From NCBI RefSeq assembly GCF_932526225.1, contig NC_064034.1, positions 7,860,001 through 7,924,000 of the forward strand: a stretch of DNA of 64,000 bases. Direction: 5' to 3'. Every line of letters starts with the position of its first letter. The first letter of the stretch is position 1. This document shows, piece after piece, positions 38,301 to 49,523 of the stretch. The stretch comes from Nematostella vectensis. Its lineage: Eukaryota; Cnidaria; Anthozoa; Actiniaria; Edwardsiidae. The notes below the pieces were generated by a model that saw nothing but the letters and a program-made list of their open reading frames with translations, did not search any database and was not told the DNA's origin. The translations under genes and the position numbers were made by a program.

Positions 38301-40993
38301 TGTGGCAGCAGCCTGAGCCGCCTTCTACTGTATGCCTTCGACTTAACCATGCTGTATCTGCACTCTCGTAATTCAACATTCCAGCTGCAAGGAGGGTGAT
38401 TAGCATTCCAAATTTATTTTTTTTCATTTACACAATGGGGAAGACCATACATAGGCTTTAATTAAAGCATATATTGTAAAAGTGTACACATCAACAAGTG
38501 TGATCTTCATTAACAGTTAATCAAAATATATAGGGAAAAACAAGCATTTACGGTTAACTTTAACTTTCTGCATGTAACTAACCTTCCCAGCCTGTACAGC
38601 TAACGTTCTGACAGTAAACCCATCACCCATTGCTTCTTCAGATTCCTGATAGAATAGATAAGATACGGTCAAGCTATTAGGGATGACTCATGAGGTGCAT
38701 TCTGATTTTCTTTTGTCTTACCAGAGAAATTTTCATCCCAGCAAATGTAAGAGTTTCCTCCATACTCTCTGGCCAATATCGTTTGCATTTTAGCTGTGGG
38801 ATTCAAACAAAATAGAATCTGAAGAAGAAATTGACCTCAAAAATAAATTATGGGGGGGGGGGGGGTGACCCACCCAAAACATTTTGCTGCCTAAACAAAG
38901 AAAGCAGTAATGCCCAATCCCATTGTTTATCACATAATATAGATGAATGAATTAATTAATTAATTCACTCAATATTTTTTTCTATATTGTATGCATTAAA
39001 AATGTAGAAGAGGTCAACAGTCACTTACTTATTGCTTAGGCAGGGCTTCTGGAATTACGCAGAAAAAAACTCAAAATTATGCGGGATTCTTTGCTAAATT
39101 ACACGGAAAATTACGCGGAAAATCAATTCGCTAAATTACATTTTTCTTTAAAAATCAAAATTTTGCGGGAGTCTTCACTGAATTACGCGCTAAATTACAA
39201 GGAATATCAACTGTTACGCCCAAACAACATATTGTACCGAAGGAAAGCACCGAAATAACTTGAAAAGGTTAATTATTTGCGTGAAAATATCTTAGGCAAG
39301 TTTTCATTGGCTCCTAGCCAACAGCCAATTAAAAAAGGTATTTTATTGTTAGTCCTAGGCATTTGCGATTTAGCAAAAAACACCTAGTCACTTTATTTGT
39401 TCTCGAAATTCAGTTTGAAATATCACACTTTTACGCAGAATATCTCTTTTCTTTACGAGAAATAGAGGTAAGAACCCTAAAAGAACACATCAGCTGTGCA
39501 ATTAAATGTTTTGTCTTTCAAAATATAGCCAAATTACGTGGAAATTTGTGGATTTCGCAGACTACGTGGAAAAAGCCAAACTACGCGCTTCCGCACAAGC
39601 GCGTAATTCCAGAAGCCCCGCTTAGAGATAATAATTCTAGAAAAAGAAAAGGAAAAGAAAAAGAAAGAAGAAAAGGAAATATGTACAAAGCATTACCTTG
39701 CCTAGCTCATACTCCCTGCAAGCCATCACCACAACCTAAAACAAATTGAAACATAATATGGATAAACACCAGCTGAAATGTAAAATATTCAACTACAAAA
39801 AAATTCCTGCAAATCTAAGCTTGAAACCCTGGACTGACACACTCTTTCTAGGATGATAAAAAAAAGAGTGGAATGGAGAATTTCATACCAAATGCTTTTC
39901 TATCAGAACCTTTGACGTATGTATTTACCTGGATGTTATGAGAGATAATCATCCTCCAGAAATCATCAACTGTCTTGGGCAATGGACCCTGAGCCGCTAG
40001 GTACATTATATTTTTGGTGGGCCCCTGAATGAAAGAACATTCAGTAATGTGGTCTGCAGACAGCATTGGGAGAGCAAGGAATGCTTAACCCCTCCTCAAT
40101 ACAATGATATGTATGCCTTCATTTGGCAAACAACCTCCATATTGCCCCTGATCAATACAGGAAGAATGTTTGTTGTATACAGATTCCACTATAATCCCAT
40201 GAATTTTTTACAGCAATTTACCATATTTACTTACCTATTAAAACACAAATCAAGTAGCAGTAATGGTTTTCAAATTTTTCAAATACAGTAGCAAAGGATT
40301 AATGGACACAGCTAGCACACACCTTTATATAGTTGCCATTGATGTAATCTGAACCACCAACCCCCTTAATCTCAGGTAGAACGATTCTAGAGTAGTCATC
40401 TATTGTAAAAAAAAAACATACAGATGGATACTAATTAAAACATACACATCATCAAGCTGCCAAGGTATAACTGCAAGTTCACATGCATGTGTTTACATGA
40501 AAGAAAAACTAGAGACAAGGACATCAAGAAAAACTAGTTGGTCTGTGTAGGCATAATGGAAACAGGGATTAACAAAGCAACCACAGAGTTGCAGATGTGG
40601 CACATCTCTATCAGTGCTGTAGCAGGACAAATAACATTGGGGGCACAATACAGAAACAGTAAGAAAGTATTGGGGGGGAGGGGGGGCACAGTCTCGCCCC
40701 TTCTGGTCATTTCCTTATCATTCTTGAAAATATTTGGGGGTCACATGCCCCCAGTGCCCCACCCCCTGCTATGGCCCTGTCTATGAAAGCAGATTCCTGT
40801 TGATGTGTTCATCAAATGCTTCGAGCATTAGCTCTTCATTAAACAGAATTTAGCCTTTGACAAGGGGCTAATGCTCAAAACATCAGCACAGGTCTTGAGT
40901 ATAATATAACCTCCACTCGCAAGTACTCTGATTATTATAATTAGTATTATTTATTTATTTATTTATTTTTTATTTATTTATTTATTTATTTTT

Positions 40994-41024
<31 letters not shown>

Positions 41025-41633
41025 TTCAGGTACACTCTCCACTTATTACTCACATGGTAGGATATCTTTGTATCTATTTTTGGTCCGGTTGTATTCTTTT
41101 TCACCATGGTTTGTGGAAAAAGCCTTATCCCGCTTCTGTCTGGATGATATATTCTTCAGTTCCTAGGGTTAAACAACAGTTTTAAAAATTATATTGATGA
41201 CCTGTTCGGTCATGCAAAGTGATTGTTTACATTCCATTATGCTAGACTAATAATTAACTATTTCTTAAGGCCTAGTTCCATTTTTCAATACGATATTCAT
41301 TGAAAATGAGAGTCAAGGAGAACTTAGGACCTATAAGAAATCGAGATTTCTAGACACAAGGAGTCAAAAACACGACAAGCCGGCCGACAAGGGGGTTCGA
41401 GTTCGAAACAAGTATAGATCAACATTCTTTCTAGCGAAACTGCTTGATATTATTGCATATTAATCAGATAAATTTCAATAAAGCTCCCTTTTCCATTCGG
41501 TCAGTACCATAGTGAACAGCGCTCTTACCTGAAACTCTTTGGCGAAGCCGTTTTCTCCTTGGGGGTTGTTCCTTGGCTCCAGTGAGCTCTTGTGTTGCAG
41601 GAATCGCTGCATACCGTCTTGCGAACACGACAT
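30338..41633 (-). CDS. PTPN12: PTP-PEST family tyrosine phosphatase, complete
   Basis: Cytoplasmic protein-tyrosine phosphatase of the PTPN12/18/22 family, which dephosphorylates adhesion and cytoskeletal proteins. Exons: 41633-41529, 41162-41054, 40399-40323, 40024-39929, 39735-39697, 38793-38722, 38645-38583, 38055-37913, 37536-37470, 36865-36791, 36314-35633, 35052-34966, 34787-33864, 33045-32888, 32360-32279, 31919-31822, 31493-31427, 31315-31283, 30423-30338. The total is 3063 bases, 1020 aa plus stop, with every phase matching. Catalytic domain about 30-300: WPD loop (Asp202), P-loop [10 protein letters not shown] (Cys234, Arg240), Q-loop QTKEQY. A long Pro- and Tyr-rich tail follows, and the C-terminus [18 protein letters not shown] matches the family's GFGNR-KPKGPR-PP motif. 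It is a single pre-duplication homologue, so the PTPN12 symbol is by family. Confidence 0.92.
33606..33664. repeat. Imperfect hairpin in a PTP intron
   Basis: TGCAGGCGTT, three mismatched bases, then CCGGTGTTTT pair with the inverse complement at 33642-33664, around a loop of about 13 bases. The stem is GC-rich compared with its surroundings. Not near a splice site. Could be a MITE remnant or a structured intronic RNA. Confidence 0.55.
33864..36314 (-). other. PTPN12: Proline- and tyrosine-rich tail of the PTP
   Basis: Exons 36314-35633, 35052-34966 and 34787-33864 encode a low-complexity, probably disordered tail (residues 283-846). It has SH3-ligand-like stretches ([37 protein letters not shown]). 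Four of the five Y-x-N-V sites of the protein are here (Y307, Y323, Y422, Y534), with a YVILP/YVVPP pair (Y477, Y492). [20 protein letters not shown] and RRKSEE resemble basophilic-kinase sites. Confidence 0.85.
35041..35235. repeat. 32-bp tandem repeat copying the exon 12 acceptor
   Basis: About five or six copies of a 32-base unit, on the plus strand AATTAGAAGGCCTGCACACA followed by GATACATCCATC. On the gene's strand each unit holds TGTGTGCAG|GCCTTCTAATT, which is the 3' splice site and first bases of exon 12. The outer copy at 35041-35060 is the real junction, and the others lie upstream in the intron. Two copies carry changes in the AG region. Confidence 0.8.
37211..37358. mobile_element. 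Short MITE in a PTP intron
   Basis: Terminal inverted repeats: TAGCCTACCGGTAGGCTTTG plus ATAGT on the left, and the inverse complement ACTATCAAAG plus CCTATAGGTAGGCTA on the right. The tips are themselves near-palindromic (AGCCTACCGGTAGGCT). Both ends are flanked by TTATT/ATTATT-like sequence. Length 148 bp, no ORF. Confidence 0.65.
39040..39620. mobile_element. Non-autonomous element with CTTAG target duplication
   Basis: Left end GCAGGGCTTCTGGAATTACG and the inverse complement of the right end CGGGGCTTCTGGAATTACGC are about 20-base terminal inverted repeats. CTTAG flanks both sides (39035-39039 and 39621-39625). The interior repeats words such as AATTACGCGG and AAATTAC in the left half. 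The plus-strand open frame over its right part has no recognised domain. It lies in PTP intron 5, just upstream of the 39-base exon 5. Confidence 0.7.
40637..40790. repeat. Dispersed G-rich-ended repeat, second copy
   Basis: Contains GGCACAATACAGAAACAG, a G run, GGTCATTTCCTTATCATTCT, GGGGG and CCCCAGTGCC. It matches the segment at about 2090-2185 in order and wording. Likely a degenerate transposon end. It lies in a PTP intron. Confidence 0.55.
40944..41028. repeat. TTTA microsatellite
   Basis: About 20 copies of TTTA/TTAT with a few interruptions, in the PTP intron between exons 2 and 3. Confidence 0.9.
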
Positions 41634-42586
41634 CTTTCCGCGCTATAAAAGGGGCAAACTGCTTTGCTGTAGAACTAGCCGGCATCAAGGCTATCTTGTG
41701 GTCCAAATTCCAATGTCTTCAACGCTTTATATTCACATTTTCCATCGAGTTTATTGAAGTCTTCTTATCGACTACTGCCCCTCTCATTCAATGCAGGAAG
41801 TGTTTTGAGTGCGCTTTTGCGCTTGCGCTTTGTCCCTGTACCCACAATGCATTGCTTGTGACGGAAGTAACACTAAATCTTATCGATAATTTGTTAAAAA
41901 AAGTTACACTAGAAACCAAAAGTGACCTAACAAACGAGAACCCTAGTAATATCCTTTCCATAGAGATCTCGCACAGAAAATGAAAGTGTTTGAAAAACAG
42001 GGACACAGCTAGATTGTATTGGTCACGCAATGAAAGGTAAGCGTGACGTACCGTTGTCTGATCAGCAGCCGTGCGTGCCGGGACCAGCGAGATTCGTGCC
42101 CTTCTAAAGCATTTTACTACAAAGACAGAAGCTTATTATCTGAGTATCCATGTGTTGCAAGGTGGCTAGGCTAGATATGTGATGTCAGAGCCATACGCCC
42201 TGTCAATATATGCTTGATTTGTTTTTCCGATTATCATTCCGTATATTGCATACACAATGCGTCTTGCGTGGATTCTGGTTGGTACTCTACGAATTGCGCA
42301 GTGACGTACCTGCCTCAATGCTGATAGGCAATGCCTGAAGTTGCCATATTGTTGTTTAAATTTTTTTTTCGCTAGAGATTTTGCCATTTTTTTTTTTAAT
42401 ACAGCACTTCACATTATCGTCATGTGACCCTTTGTGTGCCGGGGGAGGGATGTGTATCAGTTATCAGGGGGGAGGGGGTATCCCATTGGCTTTTGGACCG
42501 CACCCACTCTTGATGGGAGTGGGTTATGCAGCCTGGGCACTTTTTTACACCCTTCAGTGATTTTAGTTATTATTTCATAGTTGAAT
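41634..42586. promoter_or_regulatory. Shared divergent promoter region, PTP and PhyH genes
   Basis: The two start codons face away from each other 953 bases apart, so both promoters must lie here or in upstream exons. The phosphatase-side half holds GC-richer sequence with GCGCTTTTGCGCTTGCG near 41810. I see no clear TATA box for either gene. Exact start sites cannot be placed. Confidence 0.4.
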
Positions 42587-45500
42587 ATGTCAAATGAAAA
42601 CAAGAACACAAAGACTTACAAGATTGATTGGCCAAAATACAAGCCATTGGACGAATGGCTCAAGGGTCAACCTACAGAGACATGGAAAGAAACATTTGAA
42701 AAGGATGGTTACTTGGTACATGCTTTAGATGAAATTTGACCAAATTGATACTACGAAATAACCAAATGAGTTGTTTTTCCCTAGGTTGTGCATGGACTTA
42801 TTGACAAGGATTTTGTAGAAATTTACAAGGGTAAGCAAGATGATATCAGGCACGTACCCAGGATTGCCTGAGGGGGGTGCGCAGTCATAGGCATCATATG
42901 GAAAATGCATAGTATTTAAAGACTTGACCCACTTTTCGGCTGCCAAGGGAGGTGTGACGCACCCTGTGCACCCCCCCTGTGTATGCGCCTGCATATGGTT
43001 GCCACATATTTGTATGCTTGTAAATCAGAGAGGAGAGGGAGATGGGAGGGTTTGACAGGAGCATAACTAGGATGTGGGATTGGGGTACAGGGAGATGTTC
43101 ATCTGGCATGTGTAGAGACCTAAGGGGACAGGTTAGAATTGCGGTAGTGTGGTAGTGTAGAAGCACAATAGTGTTATAATCACAGGAGGCCTGTCGTATT
43201 TCTAAATTATAATCAATTAATCCTTGGCACTTCCTATTTAGGGTAGGAGGTAGTGAGGGAAGGGTCATTGTTTAATGAGGGGAGGGCTACTTTGTTTGGG
43301 AGGAGGGTTGCAATTTTTTGAGCGTTGATTTGGGGGAGGGCCTCGAAGTTTGATACAGGATTTAGGGGAGGGCCATATTTTTTGAACAGGTTTTCTGATC
43401 AATTTCCAAGCCTCCGAAAAGTCTGGAATTTCAATTTTTTTCTGGAGGGGACCGCAGACTCCTACAAAATAAATAAACAAATGTGATGCACCTGCTTACA
43501 TGTTCATTACTTGCGTTTCGCTGGCATTGATAACCATTATCCCCTAAAATGTGGCATCTACTTTTTTTTAACTTTTGCAGTTTTGGTTTTATTAACTTCA
43601 ATCACTGAATTGGAGAATTTCAAATTGTCATGTCAATTCCCCCCCTTCCCCCTTACTAACTTTTCAGATTGGTGGTATGAAAAGATATATGTTAATAAGA
43701 TTTCAGTTGGGACGGGCTAATGATGCTTTTTTTCATTTAGGTTTTAACAAAAATAGGCATTTGGAAATGGCAAAATTTTTACGGGGGACCATGCCCCCAG
43801 ACCCATACAATAGTATTTGCACCCCTGAAAAATGGGCCCGAAACAACACCTCCAGGTGTAGGCATGGTGTTTTAGGCCAGCTCCGCCGTCTCTTCATGGG
43901 CATGCCTAAGTCAGTGCCCTACCCCACACACAACAATTTGGCTAATGTGGGAGGGGCGGTATCTGTCTTCCCACAATTTGAATTTGAAACAGCAACATCT
44001 AGGCCATATTCCAGTTTTCCAATTTCCAAATTTTAAAGCATATATTTTCTTTTTGGTAAAGTGCCCAATCCCCTTTCTTTGTCTGTACTGCACAGGTTGC
44101 TTGTTATTACAATTGTGGGTTTACTTCATTTGTGGGCAACTTCTTATTACAATTGTGGGTAGTTATTACATGTGTGCGCTCTGCACTCATAGTTATATGG
44201 GAAAAACTTGTCGTGCCTCAGCCAATCCAAAATCCTCGTCTTATTTGGAAATATAGCACGTAGTCAATCAACCGCCTAAACCAATCGATGGCTTTCATGT
44301 TTTCATTGTCACGTCATAAACCATTTGACTGCACATAGCAAAGGAATTGATTGGTCACAGTGGTAGGATTGACTACCTGCTACATATTCCACAACAAGTA
44401 AAGGGATTTGAATTCACAGTGGTCGCGCAACAACAAATTAGGCTAAGACCTAAATCCAGATTTCTGCATCCAGATGTCTACATGAAGCTTCTGAATGGTG
44501 AGATAGACACGAGGCGCCATCGACAAGATCTTGGTTGTAATGGTAAGTTTGAGGCTAACAATTTGAAAAAAAAAATTGTACACAGTCAAAACATCTTATC
44601 CATATGATTCTTTACAGAGCCACAGAAGACACAAGTGGAGAACATTTGCCAGATCATGTGGCCCCATCTCTATGTCCCATCACTGATGGAGGTACCTTTT
44701 CGTGGGCATGGCCAGGGAAAGAGCACTATAGCCCACCCTTCTAATGTAGAAGTCAAAATTCAGTAAATGTATGGGACACCCAAGCCAATCCAGATTCTAG
44801 GGGGCGGTGTGGCTACCCAGGGAAGGGTGGAGGCTTAGATAATAAACATGAAAAGGGGTTGGGTAATACGAAATGTTCCTGAAACTCATCACAAGTAGGG
44901 GGTAGTTCCCCCTTCCCAACTTACCCTTGATTGTGCTTTTGGGATAGATGATAGAACCCTCCCTTTAGATACCTGGCTACTCCCCCTGCTTTTTTCTCAA
45001 TCCTTATCTACTTCAATTTTATTTAATACACAACTTGTTTTTGCTTGTTATTGGTGAAGGGCCCGCTTTCAGAAAGAGTTCAAGCCATTAATAAGATTAT
45101 TATCGGACCTGATGCAGCATTTGACTTCAACATGTTAATTTCCAAGGTAAATTGGAGGGCAAAACTTTCATGAATCTATAAGAATACCCTTATCAATAAA
45201 TAAAAGTCAGAAAATAGCACATCTTTTCATTAGGCTCCAAAGACTGAAACTGCCACACCATGGCATCAGGATGAGAGCTACTGGCCAGACATGCCAGACA
45301 AGAGGGCATCAACTTGCTGGGTAAACTTCTAAATAGTTGTATTTGGAGTATGCATATGTATATCTATTTTTTAGAGGGGGCAACAAAGTATTATGGGGAT
45401 TACAAAGACTTGTGGGGCATGTTCAGCTTTATGTTTCCCAGTTTAATTGAAACCACAATATACTGTTTAAATCCATATTTTAAAAGGTGGCACTCGACCA

Positions 45501-46209
45501 GTCAACAGTGGACAATGGCTGCATGTGGTTTGTGCCTGGTTCACACAAGCTTCCACTAAGAAAACACTGGCCTGCCTGTAAAGGAGCCCATGTGTTGCAG
45601 TGTGAATGTACTGAGGTAGGCACATGAAAATGGCGTTGGAATTGGAATATTATTTTGTGTAACAGAACTAAAAAAAAATGTATTGTAAAGAACGCCCCTC
45701 TCTAATAAACACCTCCTGTCTATTAAAGTCACCCCCCTCCCCCAGGCGTTTATTAGATCATTTACTGTAATATCCTGTACAAGGATGAAGGCAAGCCTGA
45801 GCCTCTTCCTCCTGGATCCTGTACCCTACACAGTGGACATACCCTGCACTACAGCCGTGGCAACAGTACAAATGGATACAGACGGGCCTTTATCATAAAC
45901 TACAGACCTGAGGCCATGGTTGAGTGGGAACGAGAACGCAATTTTGCACATGGAAAAGAGGTTTGTGGGTATGATGATAATACAAGATGAGAACTTTCTC
46001 CCTTGAAAAACAAAATTAAGAATTTGTGATTTTTCTCACATGATTTTGTGCTCCGTCACTTGAAGGATTTTCATGGTTCTAATTACGAAACCTCACAAAC
46101 AATCAGCTGTCTCCCTTTCAAGACATAAACCAGTCTCTTATTTTCATAGGGCCTTGATGAGACCAAAAGAGATGATGTTGTGATTATCAGACGTGAAGTC
46201 AATAATTAA
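42587..46209 (+). CDS. Phytanoyl-CoA dioxygenase (PhyH) family enzyme, complete
   Basis: Non-haem Fe(II) and 2-oxoglutarate dependent oxygenase; the substrate cannot be told from sequence. Exons: 42587-42715, 42785-42830, 44420-44542, 44618-44691, 45060-45146, 45234-45320, 45487-45615, 45784-45960, 46150-46209. They total 912 bases, 303 aa, with all phases matching. Iron ligands visible: HQD in TPWHQDESYW (His164, Asp166) and the distal His in HTLHYSRGN (about His247). The 2OG-binding Arg is about Arg258 in GYRRAF. DNGCMWFVPGSH is a strong family motif. No peroxisomal targeting signal is obvious (it ends REVNN). Exon 3's acceptor is the least sure. A PHYHD1 relationship is possible but not shown. 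Confidence 0.88.
42831..44419. other. PhyH intron 2 with a dispersed repeat
   Basis: A 1.6-kb intron. Near 42850-42990 it holds GTACCCAGGATTGCCTGAGG, a G run, then GCGCAGTCATAGGCATCATA and GGAAAATGCATAGTATTT. The same order of words occurs at 57085-57175. Small open frames inside show no family features. Confidence 0.55.
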
Positions 46210-46579
46210 ATCAGTTAGAAGTTTATAGCCAGTGAAAACATGGTCTTCTAAATGGCAAGAAACACACAGATGGAGTTTTGAAAGTTCCAAGGCCTTATTC
46301 ATATTATACCATGTTGATTTTAATAATTTTGACTGGGCACAGAACTATAAGCATTACTGCAGCAGAGCACATGGATGCAAATTTCAAACTGTCATTCAGC
46401 TGAATCAAATACCACATTTGTTTTGTGCAACAAGAACTCAGCATCAAGTCAACTTTAACTGTTTTCAACCTATTGAGTTCAACTCAATAAGTGAGAGGTT
46501 TGAATCGATATTGAGCCTATATATGTGTGTTGACACAAGGAGCATGATATATGAATCAAGCCTTTCATATTATATTTGT

Positions 46580-46585
46580 AATAAA
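46580..46585 (+). terminator. Polyadenylation signal of the PhyH gene
   Basis: AATAAA 371 bases after the stop codon. The 3' UTR holds a 119-aa chance frame without features. Confidence 0.55.
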
Positions 46586-46656
46586 CTGTAAATTTGAACA
46601 AAATGATCATTGTAATTGTTTAATCATTCCATTTGCAATAGAAAGTTGCAAAAATA

Positions 46657-46704
46657 TTAATTGTGCCTTACCTTAATTGAAAGACTAAGGTAAGGCACAA
46701 TTAA
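46657..46704. other. Perfect 19-bp hairpin between convergent genes
   Basis: TTAATTGTGCCTTACCTTA at 46657-46675 is exactly inverse-complementary to 46686-46704, with a 10-base loop ATTGAAAGAC. It lies about 70 bases past the PhyH poly(A) signal and about 360 bases past the stop of the minus-strand gene ending at 47063. Could act in transcript ends or be a tiny inverted-repeat relic. Confidence 0.75.
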
Positions 46705-46879
46705 GCAGGTTTGTTGTCAAATTATATTATACTTGCCACTAATTATGACTTACACTGTAATTTACAAAAGGTGTATGTTTTGCTTGATGGCATAATGTCT
46801 TAATTAGATTTTTTACAATGATTCAATACATTGGTCTTAAAACTAATATAGTACAGTTTTAGTGCATGTTGAGTTGCTG

Positions 46880-46885
46880 TTTATT
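46880..46885 (-). terminator. Possible polyadenylation signal of the 100-aa gene
   Basis: Minus-strand AATAAA, 178 bases after the stop. An ATTAAA variant lies nearer, about 15 bases after it (47043-47048). Confidence 0.35.
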
Positions 46886-47062
46886 GGATTTAATGAGATT
46901 TGCTAAAGGAAACAAGAAGACTACTTTCATCTGACCTGTACACACCCCTAAAAATAGTGGATTTTAGTACAGGCCTTCATAATATCTCTCTAGTATCCTT
47001 TGTACCAAACATTAATGTCCCATAACATTCTCCATGAAGTATTTTAATTCTTGCACCAGCAT

Positions 47063-49523
47063 TTACTGTTCTCCTAGAGGCAAGTAACTGCCATTATGTT
47101 TACGTTGATGTACAGCATCATTGTTTCCTTGGTCTTGATGGTTGTCAGGTTTGTCAAGTTGTTCATAGCTTGATTTTTTGCTCAGAGGACACTGATAGGC
47201 TGGTGCTGGCGCTGGGTCGCTGTCTGGGATCTCATTGTTTTCAAGCTTAGATTTTGGTGGCTTTCGAGAAAACAAGTTTGAGATCTTGTTGGCAACATAG
47301 CTTCCAGCTAGTGGTTAAAATGAACAACACCAGAATTAGTTTTCTTGCAGATGTTTAGGGCATATTTTTTATCAATGCATCCTTGGATAGTTCTGATTTT
47401 TATCACATGCATGTCATTTTCACTCAGTGACTAGCACCAGAAGAATACAATAATACTAATTCTTATTTCACTTGAACATCCACCTTATATAATTTTGAAA
47501 CTTTGAAACAAATGTGTCTGTTGGTGCTCTAGCAATGAACAGTAATTCACAGTATAAAGCTTGATATTGTTTTTATTTTGTTTCCACGGGTTGTGTGATG
47601 GGGAAAATTAAAAATTTAAATACTGCATGGAGACTTCCTCAGTAATTCCAGCAACAGCAGTACATGGATCATGAATATATGGGTTTTTTTTAGTATAAAT
47701 CCACTCACATACCATCACAAATCTCACAATTTTAATGGCTCCCGCACTCACTAACTAGTATGGGAGTGGATTTATACTAAAACAATTAGACTACTCATTC
47801 TCGCTATGTGCGTCATTGACTATCTATTGACTCATAGAAAACTTGGACTTGTAGTCTTATTGATAATAGGGGACTTGCGCTAAGAGATCAAATGACTGTT
47901 TGGGTGGTAAACTAGCATGCTCTCAGGCTTTTAGCATCAAAATAACAGCAACAAAAAGCAACTTGTACAGCGCTTACGAAAAAAGGCAGAATTTCTTTTT
48001 TTCAGAAATGGTTTAGTTTCATTAAAAGATTTCTTTTTTTTTGTCATTCTCTGATGTGATGGGTGCAGTCATTTCTGTTATTAGTTTGGTTTGAATTTGC
48101 CACCCAGAAAGGTCACGTGATCTCTTAGCACAAGAATTATGCCTAGTGACATCACAACATAACAACATAGGCATGCACACTCTTTTAAGAGAAAAAACAT
48201 TTTTCTCTTATGTCGTTATGTTCATGTCGTTATGTTGGGCTGATGTCAAAATGTAGAACCATTAACACTTGAAAATATGAACATAAGGATGCATGCGCCT
48301 ATGTCGTTATGTCACTAGTGTGCACCAGGCATTAACTTTGTATTTTCAAGTGAGAATGGTTTGACACTTTGACATAACGACATAGAGCAAAAACAAGTTT
48401 TTTTTCTTTTATGTAACTATGTCCATGTCGTTATGCCGGGCTAAACAGAGTGTGTGCGCCCATGTCGTTATTTTGGGCTAAACAGAGTGTGTGCGCCCAT
48501 GTCGTTATGTCGGGCTAAACAGAGTGTGTGCGCCCATGCCGTTATGTCGGGCTAAACAGTGTGTGTGCGCCCATGTCGTCATGTCGGGCTAAACAGAGTG
48601 TGTGCGCCCATGTTGTTATGTCGGGCTAAACAGAGTGTGTGCGCCCATGTCGTCATGTCAGGCTAAACAGAGTGTGTGCGCCCATGTTGTTATTTCGGGC
48701 TAAACAGAGTGTGTGCGCCCATGTCGTTATGTCGGGATAAACAGAGTGTGTGCGCCCATGTCGTCATGTCGGGCTAAACAGAGTGTGTGCGCCCATGTCG
48801 TCATGTCGGGCTAAACAGAGTGTGTGCGCCCATGTCGTCATGTCGGGCTAAACAGAGTGTGTGCGCCCATGTCGTTATTTCGGGCTAAACAGAGTGTGTG
48901 CGCCCATGTCGTTATTTCGGGCTAAACAGAGTGTGTGCGCCCATGTCGTTATTTTGGGCTAAACAGAGTGTGTGCGCCCATGTCGTTATGTTGGGCTAAA
49001 CAGAGTGTGTGCGCCCATGTCGTTATGTCGTGATGTCTCTAGTGTGCACCAGGCATTAGGAATTCTCTTTGCGTGTCATAATGAATATTATGATCATGAA
49101 CTCATGAATATTTAATAAACGCTAGGAGTTCTTCAACATAATTATACCAAGAACGCTAGTCGACAAGAGAAAAGAGTTCAGTAGCATACTAATATAAAGA
49201 AAATAAAGAATACGGAATAACTGAATAACACAAAAAAACTCATAACAGTTGTGCTTCGATGAAGTGAACGCTAAAGTTAACGGAAACCTAAATTCAAAGA
49301 ACGCTAATACCGATGTTTTTTTTTCGGTGAGAGCAGAGCTCAAATAACACTTACATGACCACATAAAAGACGACTTACAGGCTCCTTTAACGAATATATT
49401 AATCCTTTTGTTGATAAAACTATAATTGAAAACTCACGAAACAACAGGAGATTCGGAGTATGCCCTCGCAAACGCAATAAAATTACGTAATTATTTGGAA
49501 ACTTACCGTTGATTATCAGTCAT
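47063..49523 (-). CDS. Predicted 100-aa protein, three exons, unrecognised
   Basis: Exons 49523-49507 (ATG, 17 bases), 49419-49379 and 47307-47063 join in phase to 303 bases. Splice borders: CAACG|GTAAGT, TTTTCAATTATAG|TT, GCCT|GTAAGT and TTTTAACCACTAG|CT. The start reads MTDNQRFINKRINIFVKGAS. The last exon contains NKISNLFSRKPPKSK, then a polar, Pro- and Gln-rich tail with three SxxY/Y sites (KKSSYEQL, AYQCPL, GSYLPLGEQ). No signal peptide or membrane segment. I recognise no domain. The last exon is the best supported; the two small ones rest on phase and donor quality. Confidence 0.48.
48136..49059. repeat. Inverted-repeat element with a 37-bp minisatellite
   Basis: The ends ATTATGCCTAGTGACATCAC (left) and the inverse complement of the right end AATGCCTGGTGCACACTAGA plus GACATCACGACATAACGACAT resemble each other. 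Between them, 48438-49030 is about 16 head-to-tail copies of a 37-base unit (GGGCTAAACAGAGTGTGTGC, then GCCCATGTCGTTATGTC). Copies differ mainly at the CGTTATGT/CGTCATGT and TTTC/TGTC positions. An internal end-like copy (TGTGCACCAGGCATTAA) lies near 48335. The element sits in the large intron of the 100-aa gene. No ORF. Confidence 0.82.

Larger units (their letters stand above)
36791..41162 (-). other. PTPN12: PTP catalytic domain exons
   Basis: Nine exons (2 to 10) encode the catalytic domain in the usual order: [82 protein letters not shown] and VQTKEQY. All catalytic residues are present, so activity is expected. Exon 8 must start at 38055 (TTTTGTCCCCAG), not at an upstream ATG near 38085, because only that acceptor keeps phase 0. 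Confidence 0.92.

Noticed and set aside
38330..38395. A possible extra PTP exon after TCCTTGCAG
   Set aside because: In the required phase it hits TGA after three codons, and exon 7 joins exon 8 at 38055 in phase with good family alignment.
46232..46591. A 119-aa plus frame after the PhyH stop
   Set aside because: It lies between the stop codon and the poly(A) signal of the PhyH gene, so it is 3' UTR. No domain features.
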